From contig NC_003281.10 of NCBI RefSeq assembly GCF_000002985.6, forward strand, positions 4,216,001-4,280,000: 64,000 nucleotides of DNA, read 5' to 3'. The notes beneath the pieces were generated by a model. The model was not told the origin of the DNA. It saw nothing but the letters and a program-made list of their open reading frames with translations, and ran no database searches. A program made the position numbers and the translations under genes. The stretch is from Caenorhabditis elegans (taxonomy: Eukaryota; Nematoda; Chromadorea; Rhabditida; Rhabditidae). Positions 1 through 23,910 of the stretch are shown in pieces (the first letter of the stretch is position 1; every line of letters starts with the position of its first letter).

Positions 1-706
1 AAAACCAAGTGACTCCGGATATTGCGATACCCAAAATTGACGAACAGTAAGTTTCAATTTTTTGCGGAAATTTTTTTTATAAACTAAATTCGCGGACCCA
101 GAGGTCCTGGCACGATCAAAAGTTTATCGGCTACCGTACCCGTGAATACGGTAGTTTTATTCAGTATTTCTCGGCCATTTTTATGAAATTTTTTTTTGAA
201 ATCCAAAATTTAAAATTTAAATTATTTTTAAACCAAGATTTCCAAAAAAAAAATTTCTGATATCGAAAATATATAGCTTTAAAGCAAAATAGCGAAAATT
301 TTAATTCGGAAAAAAACTATTTAAATTAAAATCTACATTTTTGAATAAAACATTTTTAAACAGAAAACTTTTTTGCAGATTAGTGCTAGCTGTTCCTGCC
401 CTAATACTTCCGGAATATCATCCATCTCCTCCAGTTCCACCACCAATTCCAGCAATTCGTCATCGTACTCCATCTCCACCACCACCACCACTTCCATCAT
501 CAACACCTCCACCAGTTTCTTCAGAACATGAAGAGATTAATGTTCGTCAGAGTTCAACACTTTCTGGAGGATATACGTTATCGATTGATAGATTTTACAG
601 TAGTAGTAGTACTGTATCCTCGAGAAAACAGTTCAATGAGACACGAGATTTGTTGAGCAAGTCACTGAAATTGAGCCCTCCTAATACGGTTACTTTTAAT
701 ATTTAA
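1..706 (+). CDS. C-terminal end of a PHLPP-like protein (partial, two exons)
   Basis: Only the 3' end of this gene is inside the window. One exon runs from the left edge to base 46 and ends in a GTAAG donor; the final exon is 379-706 after a TTTTTTGCAG acceptor and ends in TAA. Reading frames join cleanly across the intron. The visible ~124 residues are rich in Pro and Ser, with several runs of three to five prolines, and no catalytic domain is visible. From memory, the gene beside mpk-1 in C. elegans encodes a PHLPP-like PP2C phosphatase with leucine-rich repeats; assignment rests on that position, not on the residues seen here. Such a tail would be a disordered segment after the phosphatase domain. 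AATAAA lies 18 bases past the stop. Confidence 0.6.
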
Positions 707-723
707 TATTTGATTTTTTGTTA

Positions 724-729
724 AATAAA
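724..729 (+). terminator. Poly(A) signal of the PHLPP-like gene
   Basis: An exact AATAAA hexamer lies 18 bases after the TAA stop of the upstream plus-strand gene, where a worm cleavage signal is expected. Confidence 0.6.
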
Positions 730-1395
730 AATTTCTAGTTTCGCTATGATTTGTTGTGTAAACCCTGGAAATTTGAATTTATATACCGAAATCAATAAAA
801 ACGGGAAAACTGAATAATCAGGGAGAACGAGAAGAGGACATGTGGACAGAGACGAAAAACATTGGAGATCCCACATAGGATGAACATTATACTATTTTTT
901 GGTTTTTTCAAAAAGAGGAATTTTCAGAAGAATTGGAAATTTGAAAAATATTGAAAAAAGAAAATGGAAACGTGGAACGGGGAGAGCAGCGGGATTCTGA
1001 TGGAATTGTGTGTGAAAAAAATATTTGAAAAAATTCAAATGCCGATTGGAATTGAGTCAAGTATGGGCGGATTTTTGCGAATTCCTATACAAAAAATTTG
1101 ACAGAATTCTAATCGATAATTAATGAGTGATTAATTGGAGGAGGTGCATTCACATCACAGCTGGAATGGATATACATATATATTTTTTGGGGGATGAATA
1201 TATTACAAAATACGTAAAATATTAGAAAATTTTCAACAAGCTTTTCAGCGGGAACGGGGGGTTACTAACAACTAAACGATCGAGTTTTGAAGTGGATTAT
1301 GATACATCGAAAAAGAAACTGAAATGCCAAAATCTTAGTGGAAAATAAAAAAAAAGTGGAAAAAATAACTAATTTAGTGGGTAAATACTACTAAT
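730..1395. other. Convergent intergenic spacer
   Basis: This spacer holds the 3' flanks of the PHLPP-like gene (plus) and mpk-1 (minus). It is AT-rich with purine-rich stretches on the plus strand. I see no coding frame, RNA gene or strong repeat. I did not find an exact AATAAA for mpk-1 on the minus strand here. Confidence 0.5.
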
Positions 1396-12108
<10,713 letters not shown>

Positions 12109-13179
12109 CTGAAATTAAAGAATTATTAGTTTTATGAAGAAGAAGTTCTGGCAACGGATAAAAATATTTGAGAGTGTGAAATATTTCGTCGGAAAAGAAA
12201 TTTCTGATATTGCAAAGGAACTTTTTTTGAAAATTCCCTCAATTTACCAAATTTAACTGTTAAAAAAAACTATAGATTTCTTTTTCTGAATTTTTAATGA
12301 TTTTTTTCAATTTTGCAAAAATAAAAGAAACGGCTCCATGATTTTTTTTTTGATTTTTTTGTGAAGAAAACTTGACGACCTGAAATAAAATTTCGGAAAC
12401 TTTAAAATCAGTTCAAAATTCGATTATTTAACTATTATTTCATTTTTTGTTTAAAAATGTATGAAAAGTGAAATTATAAAAATCCATGAATTTTGCCAGA
12501 AAGTGCAAAAATTCAAATTCCCTTCCGCCGATTTTGTATTTATATTTCAGCGAAATTGAATAAATCATTGAAAAATTAAACACTGTTTTTTTTTACAGAT
12601 ATATTCGGGACATAAGGCAAATTTTCGTATTTTCTAGCTCAATGGATACACTAAATAAAGGAAAAAAAATCGTATAGAACTTTTCCCGCAGTAAAAGTAA
12701 AACTGGCCAACTATGTAAAAACAGAAAATGCAGAAAATCTATTCGAAAGTTGTTTTTATGAATAAAAAGTCTATGAGTTTCTCCTCGTCAATTAATTAGC
12801 TTCGTCAGAAAATGCATAATATTGTTCCTGTTTTGAAGCCATTTATCTTTTGTATGGTTTCCCAAATCACTATGTTGAAGTAAAAAAGAGCAAAAATCAT
12901 TTATGATGTCAGAGAAAGCTTTTTTCCGAACTTTAGAGACTCTAACTTGCAGTTTTTCAAAAAAAAAACTCCGAGTTTACTAGCAATTTCACTCCAAATT
13001 CTGCCTATTTTCCCTGTATTTTTTCATAACTCTCTCACCGCAGACCGATAATACAATCACCATTGTACACACACAACACTGTCTCATTCTTTTTGACCGC
13101 CCACCCAAAATGTTTAATATTTGTACGAGCGTTCTTCTTCATAATGCTGACTCATTTCATTTTCAACACTATTTTTCAG
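12109..13179. promoter_or_regulatory. Divergent intergenic region between long-form mpk-1 and the CUE gene
   Basis: About 1.07 kb separates the long mpk-1 exon (minus) from the CUE gene (plus), so both promoters should lie here. The DNA is AT-rich with T and A runs. A less AT-rich pyrimidine-rich patch at 13030-13110, just before the CUE gene acceptor, is the best promoter candidate. No other gene seen. Confidence 0.4.
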
Positions 13180-13196
13180 CTTTTTCTAACGAAATA

Positions 13197-14393
13197 ATGA
13201 CGGATTATGATGACTATGAAGACCGATCTGGTGTGGTAGAAGAAGAACTATTGGATTTTGATAGAGTACGTCTAGAATCAAATTTGGCAACAAATTTTCA
13301 AAATATTCAGGCAATGCTGGACTTTCAAGCTATGTTTCCCAGTCTAAGCAATTCACATATTGAATATGTTCTACGGAAATATGATGGAGATGTTTCAGCC
13401 ACTATTAATGAGCTACTTTATGATAACGTATGTTAATTTTTTTGTTTATAGAAATTATTGCTTTACTACACGAGAAAGCACTGTCAGCGAGAATATTGTA
13501 TCTCAATTGTTCAAATTTCGATCGATAAATTCCAAAAATAATTTCAGACGCCAACTACAACGACTTCTGAATCTATTCCACATGGAGGAGACTTAACAAA
13601 ATTAAGGCAGCGAAGGCATGAAATAAACGAAAAACTGAGAGAAAATCAAAAATTTTTGGATACGGTTACAGATGTGGAAATTGCGAGGTAGAAAATAAAA
13701 TTATTTATACACTGAAAATCGTGAGAAATAAATTTCAGAGCATATGAAGACCAACAACTGGCCTTATTACTTGAACACCGAGAAGTGAACACCCTTATCA
13801 GTGAGGAGAAAAAGAGTGAGCTTTTATTTTTGGGAAAATATGGGAAAAACAGGAGAAAATAAACACGTGGCGTCACAATTTCTTTCAGAAAAGTCATGTT
13901 CTGACTCATCTTCTATTCAAGAATCGCGCCGGCATGTGAAAATTCCCGGGAAAAATTCGAAAAATTCTAAAATTAGTGTGAACAAAGCGAAAAAATTGGA
14001 ACCGAGACGACGATCGGACGAAGATCGTGTTCCAGATGGACCATACATCGGGGAGGGAGAAGTAAAATCGGAGAATTTCGCGGCGAAAATAAAGGAAACG
14101 TTGAGAAAAGGTGGGGTGGCCATGATTTATAGGGTCGCGAGACTATGTTTAGTTGATATTTCGATAAAACATCTGTGAAACCATTAAAAATCACAAATTT
14201 CCCGCAAAAAATCAAAGAGAAATAACGATTTTTGCAGAAAAAAACAAAGAAAATTAAAAAAAAATTTTTTTGAAAAATGAAAAGTCCGCAAATACGCGTG
14301 GCGGTGTTTGCGTATTTCACCAACTACCGTACCCAAATATTATTTTTTTCAGCTTCCGGATCACGAATTTCGAGATTATTTTCAGCACCATAA
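13197..14393 (+). CDS. CUE-domain protein, CUEDC1-like
   Basis: Five exons: 13197-13427, 13548-13687, 13739-13815, 13889-14110, 14353-14393, giving 236 aa. The start is the ATG 17 bases after a TTTTTCAG acceptor, followed by an acidic MTDYDDYED segment. A CUE domain lies near residues 38-78, recognisable by QAMLDFQAMFPSL and the INELL helix; CUE domains bind ubiquitin. A charged helical stretch (about 90-145) and a basic linker follow. The DGPYIGEGE motif near residue 190 also recalls CUEDC1. The function of CUEDC1 is poorly known, so I claim only a probable ubiquitin-binding role. AATAAA lies about 25 bases after the stop. The gene converges with the nuclear receptor gene, stop codons 229 bp apart. 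Confidence 0.85.
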
Positions 14394-14622
14394 TCTAAAT
14401 TGTTATTTTTTCAGTTGTTAAATAAAAAGGAGACTCATAATGAATTCATTTTATTTTATCACATTGCAGATTGATCACATTTGAAATGCGCAACTATATT
14501 TTGTATTAGGAACAGTAAATACAAGAAAATGGGAGACAGAAGATGAGAGAGAACCCGTAAAATGTTGATTTTTCCATATAAAGTATTAAAATATTAAAAA
14601 CAAAAAAAGAAAACAAATTCCA

Positions 14623-17202
14623 CTAAAGTGTCAACAGGGATTTTGAAAGAGCATCTAGCTTGAATAGTTCGAAAAGTTCCGCCGATTTGTAGGTTTCCAT
14701 TATTAATTGATTCATTTCCTGAAAGAAATAAACATTATTTTTTAGTCTCATTTATCAGTTGTAAATGAAAACTTACAAAAACAGTTCCCATTAACAAAAT
14801 GAGATTTCCTATCCTCATGCCAGTTTCATCAGGATTTCCGTACAAATCATCATAATAATTGTGTAATCCGTTGAGCAATGCTTCTTCGTGTTCCTTCCCG
14901 ATTACTTTCATACTTGGAGTAAATTCACAGTAACCTACAAAATATTTGATTTTTATTAATTTCTCACTAGATGAATTCTAACCCAGTTTCCAAATGCACA
15001 AAGCTTTAAGAGCTGCAAATTCCACGTGTGTCATTTTTAAATTCCGGATCGGCCGGCAAATAGCGTCATTGAAGCGACCCAAAAAACCAAGAAATAGCCT
15101 GAAAAATAATATAAAATTCAATTGACCAAAACATTCAAGTTTTCAGGACAATTATTTGATGCAACATGAATGAAAAAAGGTCGTAGTGACCTTATTTAAC
15201 AGTAAAGTTATTCCTAATTCACATTTTCTATTTGAATTTCAGTTTGTGTTATATTAACTTTAAAAAATTTTTCTTCATGGTGCATCGATAGCCAAAAATT
15301 TGGTTCTCTCTAGAGAGCTCTCAATTCAAAATATGCGCCCAAAATCAAATTTTTCCTTATTCCAAACGAATAAGTGCTCAAAATATTGAATGAATTACTC
15401 ACTTTTTCTTATCATGCGCACAAATATCCTCTTCATCATCCCATCCATACGATAAATTATTAACTGTACACACACTTCCATCCGTATACATTAAAACTGG
15501 CTCGGCGGCTTCTTCTGGGTAAGCTTGTACAGTAATCCAAGCGATATCCAGCAGGCAGTAGGCTAATGAACAACTTCTAAAGAAGATTGCCTTTTCCACT
15601 CGACTAAGAAAATCGAATCCGGGGCAACATTTACAAAAGTCAAATGCCAGGAGATTATCGAATCGTTGAGATTCGTATTGTCGTTTCAGAGAGTGAGGAG
15701 GTGGTTCCGTTGCGTCAAATGGCTGCAAATTTGACCTTTTCGACTAGGAGTATAAAAAATGTACCAATAAGCCACGCCCATTATTTTCAACCTGTGCACA
15801 GTTTTAAACTTTAAATTTTACTTCAAAAACTGTGCACAAGTTGAAATAAATTCCGATTAAAATGGGAAACTCACCACATCGCCTCGATCATCAATGACAG
15901 CTAAAAGTGCAGTATCCGTAAAAATCATTCGTCGCCGGTCCATTGAGTTTTTCAACTGATCCACATAAAATCGAAGCAACTCTTCTCCGTTCATACTGAG
16001 GATTTTCGATTCTGCCAGTTTTGGAGACGGTGCTGAAATTACTTGATTGGGTAAGTTTTGTTTGAAAATACTGAGATGTCCCTTTAAAAGTACATGACGT
16101 CTTTCTCCGTGGGTCTTGCCACCACTAAAAAACTCACATCTTTCCAACCTCTGCGTTGATCCACCACTCGTTGACGGGATATCGCTGGGGTCAAACTTCT
16201 GAAAATTTAGAAAAAATATAAATGTTTAAGTTTTTGTTCCTAGAGTTTCCATGGCAGGCAGGTTTCAGTCCTACATGCCTGCCTAACACATGTTTTTTTT
16301 CTAGGTCTTATTGAAGGCTTGAATATTCATAAGCACTTACAAAGTCTGCCATCATTGGGCTGTCATTTGGAAGAAGTCCGGGCGGCGATTTTTTCTCAAT
16401 CGACAGAGGAGAATTGTCATCAGTTTGGTCTGAAGTATTTGGGTTTTTTCAAAAAGGAGTTAACGGGTCTCGCCACGATACATTGAGTCACGCGTACTTA
16501 ATGCATCGTATTTTACACGCAAGTTTATTAACTTCAAAAAGAGCACTCACCTCCAGAGCATTCAAACTTGCACTCATCATATTCCATCTTAATTTGATCT
16601 TCTCTCAACATATTCATATGTTTCTTCGGAATTTTCTTATTCGACCTTCTTTTCTGTACACATTCTCGCCGCATACCAGCTTTCACACATTTATCGAATC
16701 GACAAGCTCGGCAAATCATTCGGAGTTCTGGAAAAGTAGTTTTAAAGTGGGTGTGTAGGTAAGTTGCAACTCCGATTCTATCACGTAAGCCTTCAGATCG
16801 GAATATGCCTGCTGACTGACCCGGACTACTCCCAAAATATATGTGAACAATCTTTTTTTATTTTTCGAGTCTATCCCCTAACCTAGAAAAACCTATAAAA
16901 TGTTGAGCGCTGCATAATATATTTTTTTCCGTTCTATGAAACGTAGAACATTTTTGGTTATTTGCAGGACCTTAAAAATTCGGCCACATTTCCAGATGCT
17001 TACCATGAAATATCACGCAGTTCTTGTCCTTTTTGCACTGAAACTGAATATTCAGCGATACGGTCCTTCGGAAAAACGCGGCACACGCCAGACATGATGT
17101 ACTCCCAAAATGCGCGGAGCCACCATCTGGATGCTCACAAACAAGGCATTTGGATGTGGGTGGAATGCCACTGTAACCACCACTTGATCGTTCTTGTTTC
17201 AT
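14623..17202 (-). CDS. Nuclear hormone receptor, nematode-type
   Basis: Eight exons: 17004-17202, 16551-16727, 16341-16429, 15875-16198, 15403-15722, 14983-15098, 14777-14934, 14623-14718; 492 aa, all phases consistent. The start ATG follows an in-frame TGA, and a TTTTCAG acceptor lies 17 bases upstream. The DNA-binding domain is near residues 18-93. The first zinc module is C-x2-C-x14-C-x2-C with P-box CLACAAFFRR; the second is C-x5-C-x9-C-x2-C ending RACRFDKC. A basic hinge rich in Lys/Arg follows. The ligand-binding domain is mostly in the last four exons, with EFAALKALCIWKL as its conserved core helix. The protein would be a nuclear transcription factor; its ligand is unknown. The P-box places it in the expanded worm receptor group; I do not assign a number. 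Confidence 0.92.
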
Positions 17203-20200
17203 TCAATGTTTTTTGACAGCTGAAAATTATTTTTATGAGCGAAATGTACACAGCCAGATGAGTAACAAATATATAAGGTCAATATTTAAAAAAAAAGAAG
17301 TTCAATTGACCGGAGATAATACGTTCAGAGAAAAAATATGATGATCATCTGTATGAGTGAAATAGAGTGTGAAATTGTGCATGACATTTTGAGGAATACT
17401 ATCGCGAAAATAAATGAAACCGGTCTCTCCTAGCATCATGATCTCTTGAAATTGCGCGTTGAGATATAGTCTATTTCTGACAGCATTTTATACAATTTAA
17501 AACGTTTCTGCATAACTGGCATAATTTTGTACATTTAAGAACTGACGATTTTTCAGTAACTTAAATTTTTACACCGAGGGTACTAGTCAGAAATACTAAT
17601 AATTTGGTTGCGACATGTTATCCTTTTTCAGAGATACAGAAGCTTAAAGGCACATGGCTCCAAGTTAATTTTTGTAAATTTGCAAATTGTAAACCTTGGC
17701 TATCATGTAAAAGTTTAAACAACAAAGGAATTACTGTTATACATAACTCTCCGAAAAATATTTCCCCACGCCTCTTTGATTCAATTATTGGATAGATACA
17801 AAATAGGATGTGTGTAGGTGGTGGAGCTGTGATCTATGTTATTAATATTATAGTAATCTATGAATTGTATTAATATACATCTCGAAATTGATTGTTTTGG
17901 ATGAAAATGTGATCAGTTGAAAATACTTACCGTGTTTTTCCGATTGGTATTTTTTCCTCTATGAGCAGTGTCAAGCTTTGTTTTCAGGGCATATATTTTT
18001 TAAAGTCAAAATAAATAAATATTTTAATTATATCAAAACTTTGTGAAAGTTTGAAAATACAATCCAAAATTTGAAAAAAAAAATGCCAATTTGCCATGCA
18101 ATTTGAATGAGAATTCGAAAATCTGGAAACTTTTAAACTAACGATAAATAAGTTTGTAAATTTTTAGAGTTAGAGGTATTTTCAGTTTACACAAAATTTT
18201 CATGGTTTATATTAATTCTAGGTTTTGAAATTTGCCAAATTTTCCAAAAAACGACCACTGCTGAGATTACCGGTATTTTTCGATTGCGATCCTTATTTTT
18301 TGCAGGTGAAAATTTTTTGCTACGACTCATAAAAATTAAGTTAAGAGCTGTTGAAAGTTGCTCTAATATTGTAAAGCTTTCCAAAAAATTTTTGAATTTT
18401 TTTTTCACTAAAAAATTAGAGATTGCTATGTTTTTACCTACCATAATATTGGAATTCGGCCAAAAAAGTTTTCTCTACGATTTTATATTTCAGTTAGGCT
18501 TCAAAAATTTGCATTTAACGAGTGTAGGGCTGCTCATAACTTATTGAAAATCTAGAACATTTTAGTGAATCAATTTTTAGACTATTTCGACAAAATCCAA
18601 CTTTTCTCTGCTTTAATGTTTAAAATCATTAAAAGGAGAAAATTAAATTTATTATTTTTATCCATCAAAATCGTTTCTCAGAAACACTTTTCTTAGTCTA
18701 TTTTCAGAAGAAAAGAGAAAGGAAAAGCCTTTCAAACTTGTCCCTATTTACAACTAGACTCTAGTTTTCTATGCTTTCATCACATGTTTGCAATGTCCCG
18801 AAAAGCGGAAAAAAACACACGTGGGAATTTTTTGAAAGTAAACATTTTGATATTCCCCAGATAAAAAGTGATATGATGCTGATTCAAGTGATTCATATAA
18901 TCAAATAATTAGTAGTGACGTGATGTTAATGAATTCTGCAGGGATTCAAAGAGATCAAAAAATTAAACCTGGTTTCAGATTTCAAAAAAATTTGGCTGCA
19001 TTCTTGAAACTCAGTCAGATTGTTTGCGAATAAATTGTTATTTTGATTCAGAAATTTTAAAAATAGTCGTGAGAGGGCGCAGACCAATCAGCGATGCGCA
19101 GTGGGCGTAGCCAACATAGGTGATTGGTCGGTGGCCGCCTTTTTTGCGTGGGAATTTGAAATTGAATTGGCAGAAAAAAAAATAATAAGGGGAAATTTCG
19201 AATAGAAAATTGTTTTTTGGCAAGTTTTGATTTTTTTCGAATATAATTTTGTTGAAATTCGACGAATTTTAAAGCAATTTCCAAAAAAAAGTGTTTTTAG
19301 CAAAAAAACGTTGTTTTCTCTGCAAATATCAATTAGTATTCAAATTTGATAAAACCTAAACAATTCTAAACATTTTCTGAAAATTAAGCAAACAATGTTC
19401 TAGAAACAATAAAATTATAAGCCTAGAGATTTATACCCCAGGTCCAAAAATTTGTTTTTTTTTCGATAACGTCTTCCATCAAACACCAGTCACAAAAATC
19501 TCAAATTATTAGATCAAGAGAGCATTCTGACCAAGCAGAGGGGGGATTAATCGAGCGACGACTGGAATAAATTTATTAACGGGAGCTTTAGGTCGTCTAG
19601 AAATAGACACACGAGGAAGAGAAAACTACGCAGACTAAAAAATTTAATATATTTTTGTTTATGCTAAACAGAAGACCAAGCTATATAAAATAAGTTGAAC
19701 TTTGAATTTTTAGTAGAGAACGATCAGAAAAATTATTTTCGACAGCATTATCGTTCAGTCGATGCACCATAAGTTTAGCTTAACATTTTTCTAATTTTCT
19801 GGGAGGTTATACAAAGTGATTTGAGAAAATTAGAGGTCGAAAATTTATCATAATTCACAAGGATTTATTGTATTAAAAAATACACTTAATAGAAGATCAT
19901 AAAAGGGTGCTATTCCCAAGGAAACTACCAAAATGAGCTCATAGAGATGCGTTCTAGACAGGAAAAACAAGGTGTTCACTGCACAGACCACTGGCACGAA
20001 ACTCCAAATTTTGTTCTTCTTCGATCACTTTTTCCAAGGGGAAATTAGAATATTATTCATTTGTGCACATTAAAAATAAAAGGAAAAACAAAAAGTCCAA
20101 GGCACAAAATTTCGCAAGGAAAAACTCCAAAAAAATGAGAAGAGGGTATAGGAATTTCAAAAAACTGGTTGAGCAAAAAAAGATCGAGTTTCAACTTCAA

Positions 20201-20894
20201 ATATTTATATTTTGGTCAAATATGTGTTGTTCGCCCTTTTGTGATTCAAATAACCGGAGACAATTGATTAGAAAAAACAGAGAAGAAAAAGGGCGAGAAG
20301 TTGCAGAGAGTGGTAGAGAGAGAAATCAGATAAAAAATGGAAAGGGTATTTGCACTCAAACAAGATCTTTGGAGGTTTCGGAAGGGACGGCAGAGACAGG
20401 TATACATGACAAAAGATGGAAAGAACGGATAGAGAGATAGAGAGAGTGGAAAGAAGAGAGTGTAGACAGGCAGACTGTCTAGTTTCTCTGTGTCTCTGCT
20501 TGAAACATATGTAAAGTCCAGTACTATTAAAAAAGGTTTACGTTAGGTGCGACTACAAACTACAACTACTATAAACTATAGACATCCGTACATGTATTCT
20601 TGATTTACAGACAAAAAACATGGTGCAACGTGTGTGTACAATATGATGCACCAAATAGGAAGAAAATCAAACTGAACAAATTATGGAATAAATTATGAGA
20701 CTCAGCTGAGCAAATCGTGGCCGGACCCACCCCACATCTCACGCGCCTTTAAAGTTTGGACTTTTGGTTTAAATGTATATATTTGGAAAGAATAAAGACA
20801 AGAAGACTTAGGGAAGAAAAACCGTGATTTGTGATCGTCACTTTTGTATTCGGGACGAAATACGTGTAGCCTAGCAAGTATTCGTTCTCACTTT

Positions 20895-21300
20895 GTTTGA
20901 CCGCTCATATCTCGGCTATTTTAAAAGTTATCAAAAAATAATGGACAACAAAACATTAGAACATTTCATGAGGTACAGTTTTTGGTAGACTATTTTTGAT
21001 ACAGTGAAAAATATTTGAGATTTTAAAATTCTTTAAAAAAATCGCCACAACTAGTATGACCTTTTTAACTTTGACCGATCATGTTTTTGTTGGTTTAAAA
21101 AGCCATCAAAATGTAAAAATACAAAAAGGTAGATCATTTTATGAGCGATATTTTGCTAGTTAAAATTTTTAATGTATGCATTGAGAAATAATTGAGCGAC
21201 AATCGAGATAACCCTGCCATATCTAAAATTGCAATATTAGTACAGCCCCTTCTTTGACCGGTCATATCTCCATTGGTGCAAGAGTTATTAAAAATATTAA
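20895..21300. repeat. Three diverged tandem units with GACCGNTCATATCTC
   Basis: TTTGACCGCTCATATCTC at 20895, TTTGACCGATCATG at 21070 and TTTGACCGGTCATATCTC at 21252 are spaced about 175-182 bp. Each is followed by a related AAAGTTATCAAAA-like block. They look like old tandem copies of one dispersed repeat. Confidence 0.55.
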
Positions 21301-22381
21301 ACTATAAAAAACTTGATAATTGACAACTTTTTGTTAAAATTAAAAACAACGGAGATGCAATCTATTAAAGTTTAAGCCTAGAAAGTTCAGGCGACGGAAT
21401 GTGGCAGCAGAGATCAGTCACGAAAATTTTATATCACTATGTTTAAAATGCCGATATTATTATTCAAAGTTATTTTATTCAGCTTTGTTTTTTTGGTGCT
21501 AAAAAGAGAGAAAAAATTTTAACAATGAAAAAAAATATTCAGAATTTTTTTTTTGAAAAATTGAAAAAAATTGAAATTTCACATGAAATTTTCAGAAGAA
21601 ACAAACACCAAAATTCTAAAAATAAAACAAAATTATTGATTGGAAACCCTTTTGAATTTTCCGTTATTACGTAATGAGAGTGCACAAAAAGCGGTTTAGT
21701 CCAAAAGAAGCATTGAAGTTGCAAAATGGGAGACAAGCATAAATGACGAGAGTACAGACAATCAGACATCATATGATAGATGAGAGAGTGATGAGAAGCG
21801 GGAAAACGGGGAGAAGGTGATTCGGAGGACACGAAACCTCCGCCGTTTCCCAAAAGACAAAATACAATGGGGGACAAGGAGGCGCAGACAGTCAGGAACA
21901 TGCGGCCGCAGAAAAGGTTGTTGATCTTTGGGAATGGAGTAAGAGAGTGAGAGAGTGCAGAGAGTGTAGCCAACATTGTGATCATGATGTAGTCAATGTA
22001 CCACGTGGAAACTCTCTTGGGGTCAAAAGATCAACTGAAGTGTTCACTGGGTTGTACTACGTGCATATAGCTCACATAAATACGAGTGCACGCTTACAAC
22101 AACTTTTTTTTGTTTGTGCTCTCGTATTTATTCGACGATTTTTCTTGCAAAACAAAGATATTTGCTAGCAAATATCATTTGAAACAACAAAAAAGTACAC
22201 TCTATTGAGCGCCCACTAAAAAAATTGTTTAAAAACTTCAAAAACTTTTATGTGGGGTCAAAAAGTTGTGGAAACTCAATTTCCATCTGCTATAATTTTA
22301 GAATTTTTAAAAATTTGTATCTGAACACTCGAGGGATTAGAACCTACTGTAACTCTCAAAATGTTTAAAAAAATCCATATT

Positions 22382-22414
22382 TTGGTAAATTTGGTAATTT
22401 ACCAAATTTACCAA
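22382..22414. repeat. Perfect short palindrome
   Basis: TTGGTAAATTTGGTAA and its exact inverted copy are separated by a single T. Each arm also contains an internal GGTAAATTT/GGTAATTT duplication. No associated gene. Confidence 0.8.
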
Positions 22415-23065
22415 TTAACCTTTAAAGATGAAGTATGTATGGTCAATAGTCATTTTGTATAAATACATTTACAATAGTCCAACATTTCCAAATATCATAA
22501 CTAAACACTCTATAAGTTTTTGGAATTTTTCAGGATTTAACTCCTATACATAAAAAATAATATTTAAAATTGCAGAAAAAACTGTTTTCGGTCGATTTCC
22601 ATAATATGATAAGTGGAAACTTTTTGGCTGCAAAGCGAAATTTTTTAAATTTCAAAATTCCTCTGAAGCTAGATTTTTTAAATTTTCTCATTTTTATTAT
22701 CTATAGTTTTCAATTATTTAAAATTGCAACATTTTTGCTGTTGAAATTTTTCTGAATTGATAAAATTCATATTTTTGAAAAAAAGGCAACTTTTTAAAAA
22801 TCACACTAATTTTGAAATATTAGAAAAACGGTACACTTTTCTTGTTTATTTTTAAAAAATTTATCAGAAAATATGTGAAAAAAAGTTGTTAAGTATTTCG
22901 AAAAATGAAACGTGGTGGTGCATCATCAATGTGGTGAAGGCTACTATTATTTACCCAGCTGGAAGCATTTAATTTCAAAATTTTAATCGTGATCTTTGCG
23001 TTAAAAGCATCATAAATAGTTTTTAAATAGCTTTTTTTTCAAATTTGAACTTGCAGTTAAGCAGT

Positions 23066-23910
23066 TCGCTTAGGCTGCCTACCTCGTGCCTACAAACCTG
23101 TCTACTACCAAAGAAATTCCTATAAATGAATTTGGTAACAGAAGGTATTAATTTCAAATTTTCTAAATCTCTCAAAAATATAATTTCAACAAAAATGTAC
23201 GTTTTCCAGATCTAAAACTTCGACACCATTTCCACACCAAAGTATAGAAAATAGGCGTTTGGCACATATATAGGCAGGCAGGCATAAGGAAAGTACAGAA
23301 GAACGTTGTAAAAACTTCCACTTGCAATTTCGCCTCCAAAACACAACATTCAACGACACATCACATCTGATGTGTCTGCCGTCCTAATCACTTTCAACTT
23401 GCAATTTATAAAAGTTATACTAACAGGTGATTCAAATGTGCTCAGCCAGCTACTCAAATCAGAACATAGCACAAAATGATCAAAAATCAAAAGTTTTCCG
23501 CCTTCGACACACCTCGCCGAGAAAAAAGCCTAAAGTCATCGAAAAATCAGTAAAGTGAGTGAATCGACCGCTTGTCGCAGCAGAGAAAAAAGTTTGTGAG
23601 AACTTTTGAACTCCGTTGGTCATTCGGGGAAATAAGAGGAAGAAGAAAATAAATATGGAAAAAGAGCAACAGCTAGCAAAATGACCAAAGAACGAAGTGT
23701 TGTGACTAGCATTGCAAGAGGCCAATGAGATCAATATTCACTTTTCGGGGCTTACAAATGCTAGGCGTTGTTAGGCGTATATGTAGGCACAATATGCCTT
23801 CCTACATTCCTTCAAGGCGGCCTACCTAGTTTAAACACCAAACACCAAAGTTCACACCAAAATGTAGAGAGGATAAGTCAGGCACCTACGTGCTTGCCTA
23901 TCTGGGATGC
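23066..23910. repeat. Scattered GCCTGCCTAC-type repeat cluster
   Basis: Short units of the form TAGGCAGGCA or TGCCTACCT recur near 23066-23112, 23268-23290 and 23758-23910, on both strands and with irregular spacing. Similar units occur near 16254-16290 and 57967-58145. Some contain TTAGGC, the worm telomere unit, but not in tandem. Confidence 0.5.

Noticed and set aside
20063..20440. 125-codon plus-strand frame rich in Lys, Arg and Glu
   Set aside because: Purely a result of A/G-rich DNA; no homology or splice context.
21539..21985. 148-codon minus-strand frame in the intergenic desert
   Set aside because: Composition is low-complexity Leu/Phe/Ser from a purine-rich opposite strand; no domain, no clear acceptor and it ends in Phe/Lys runs.
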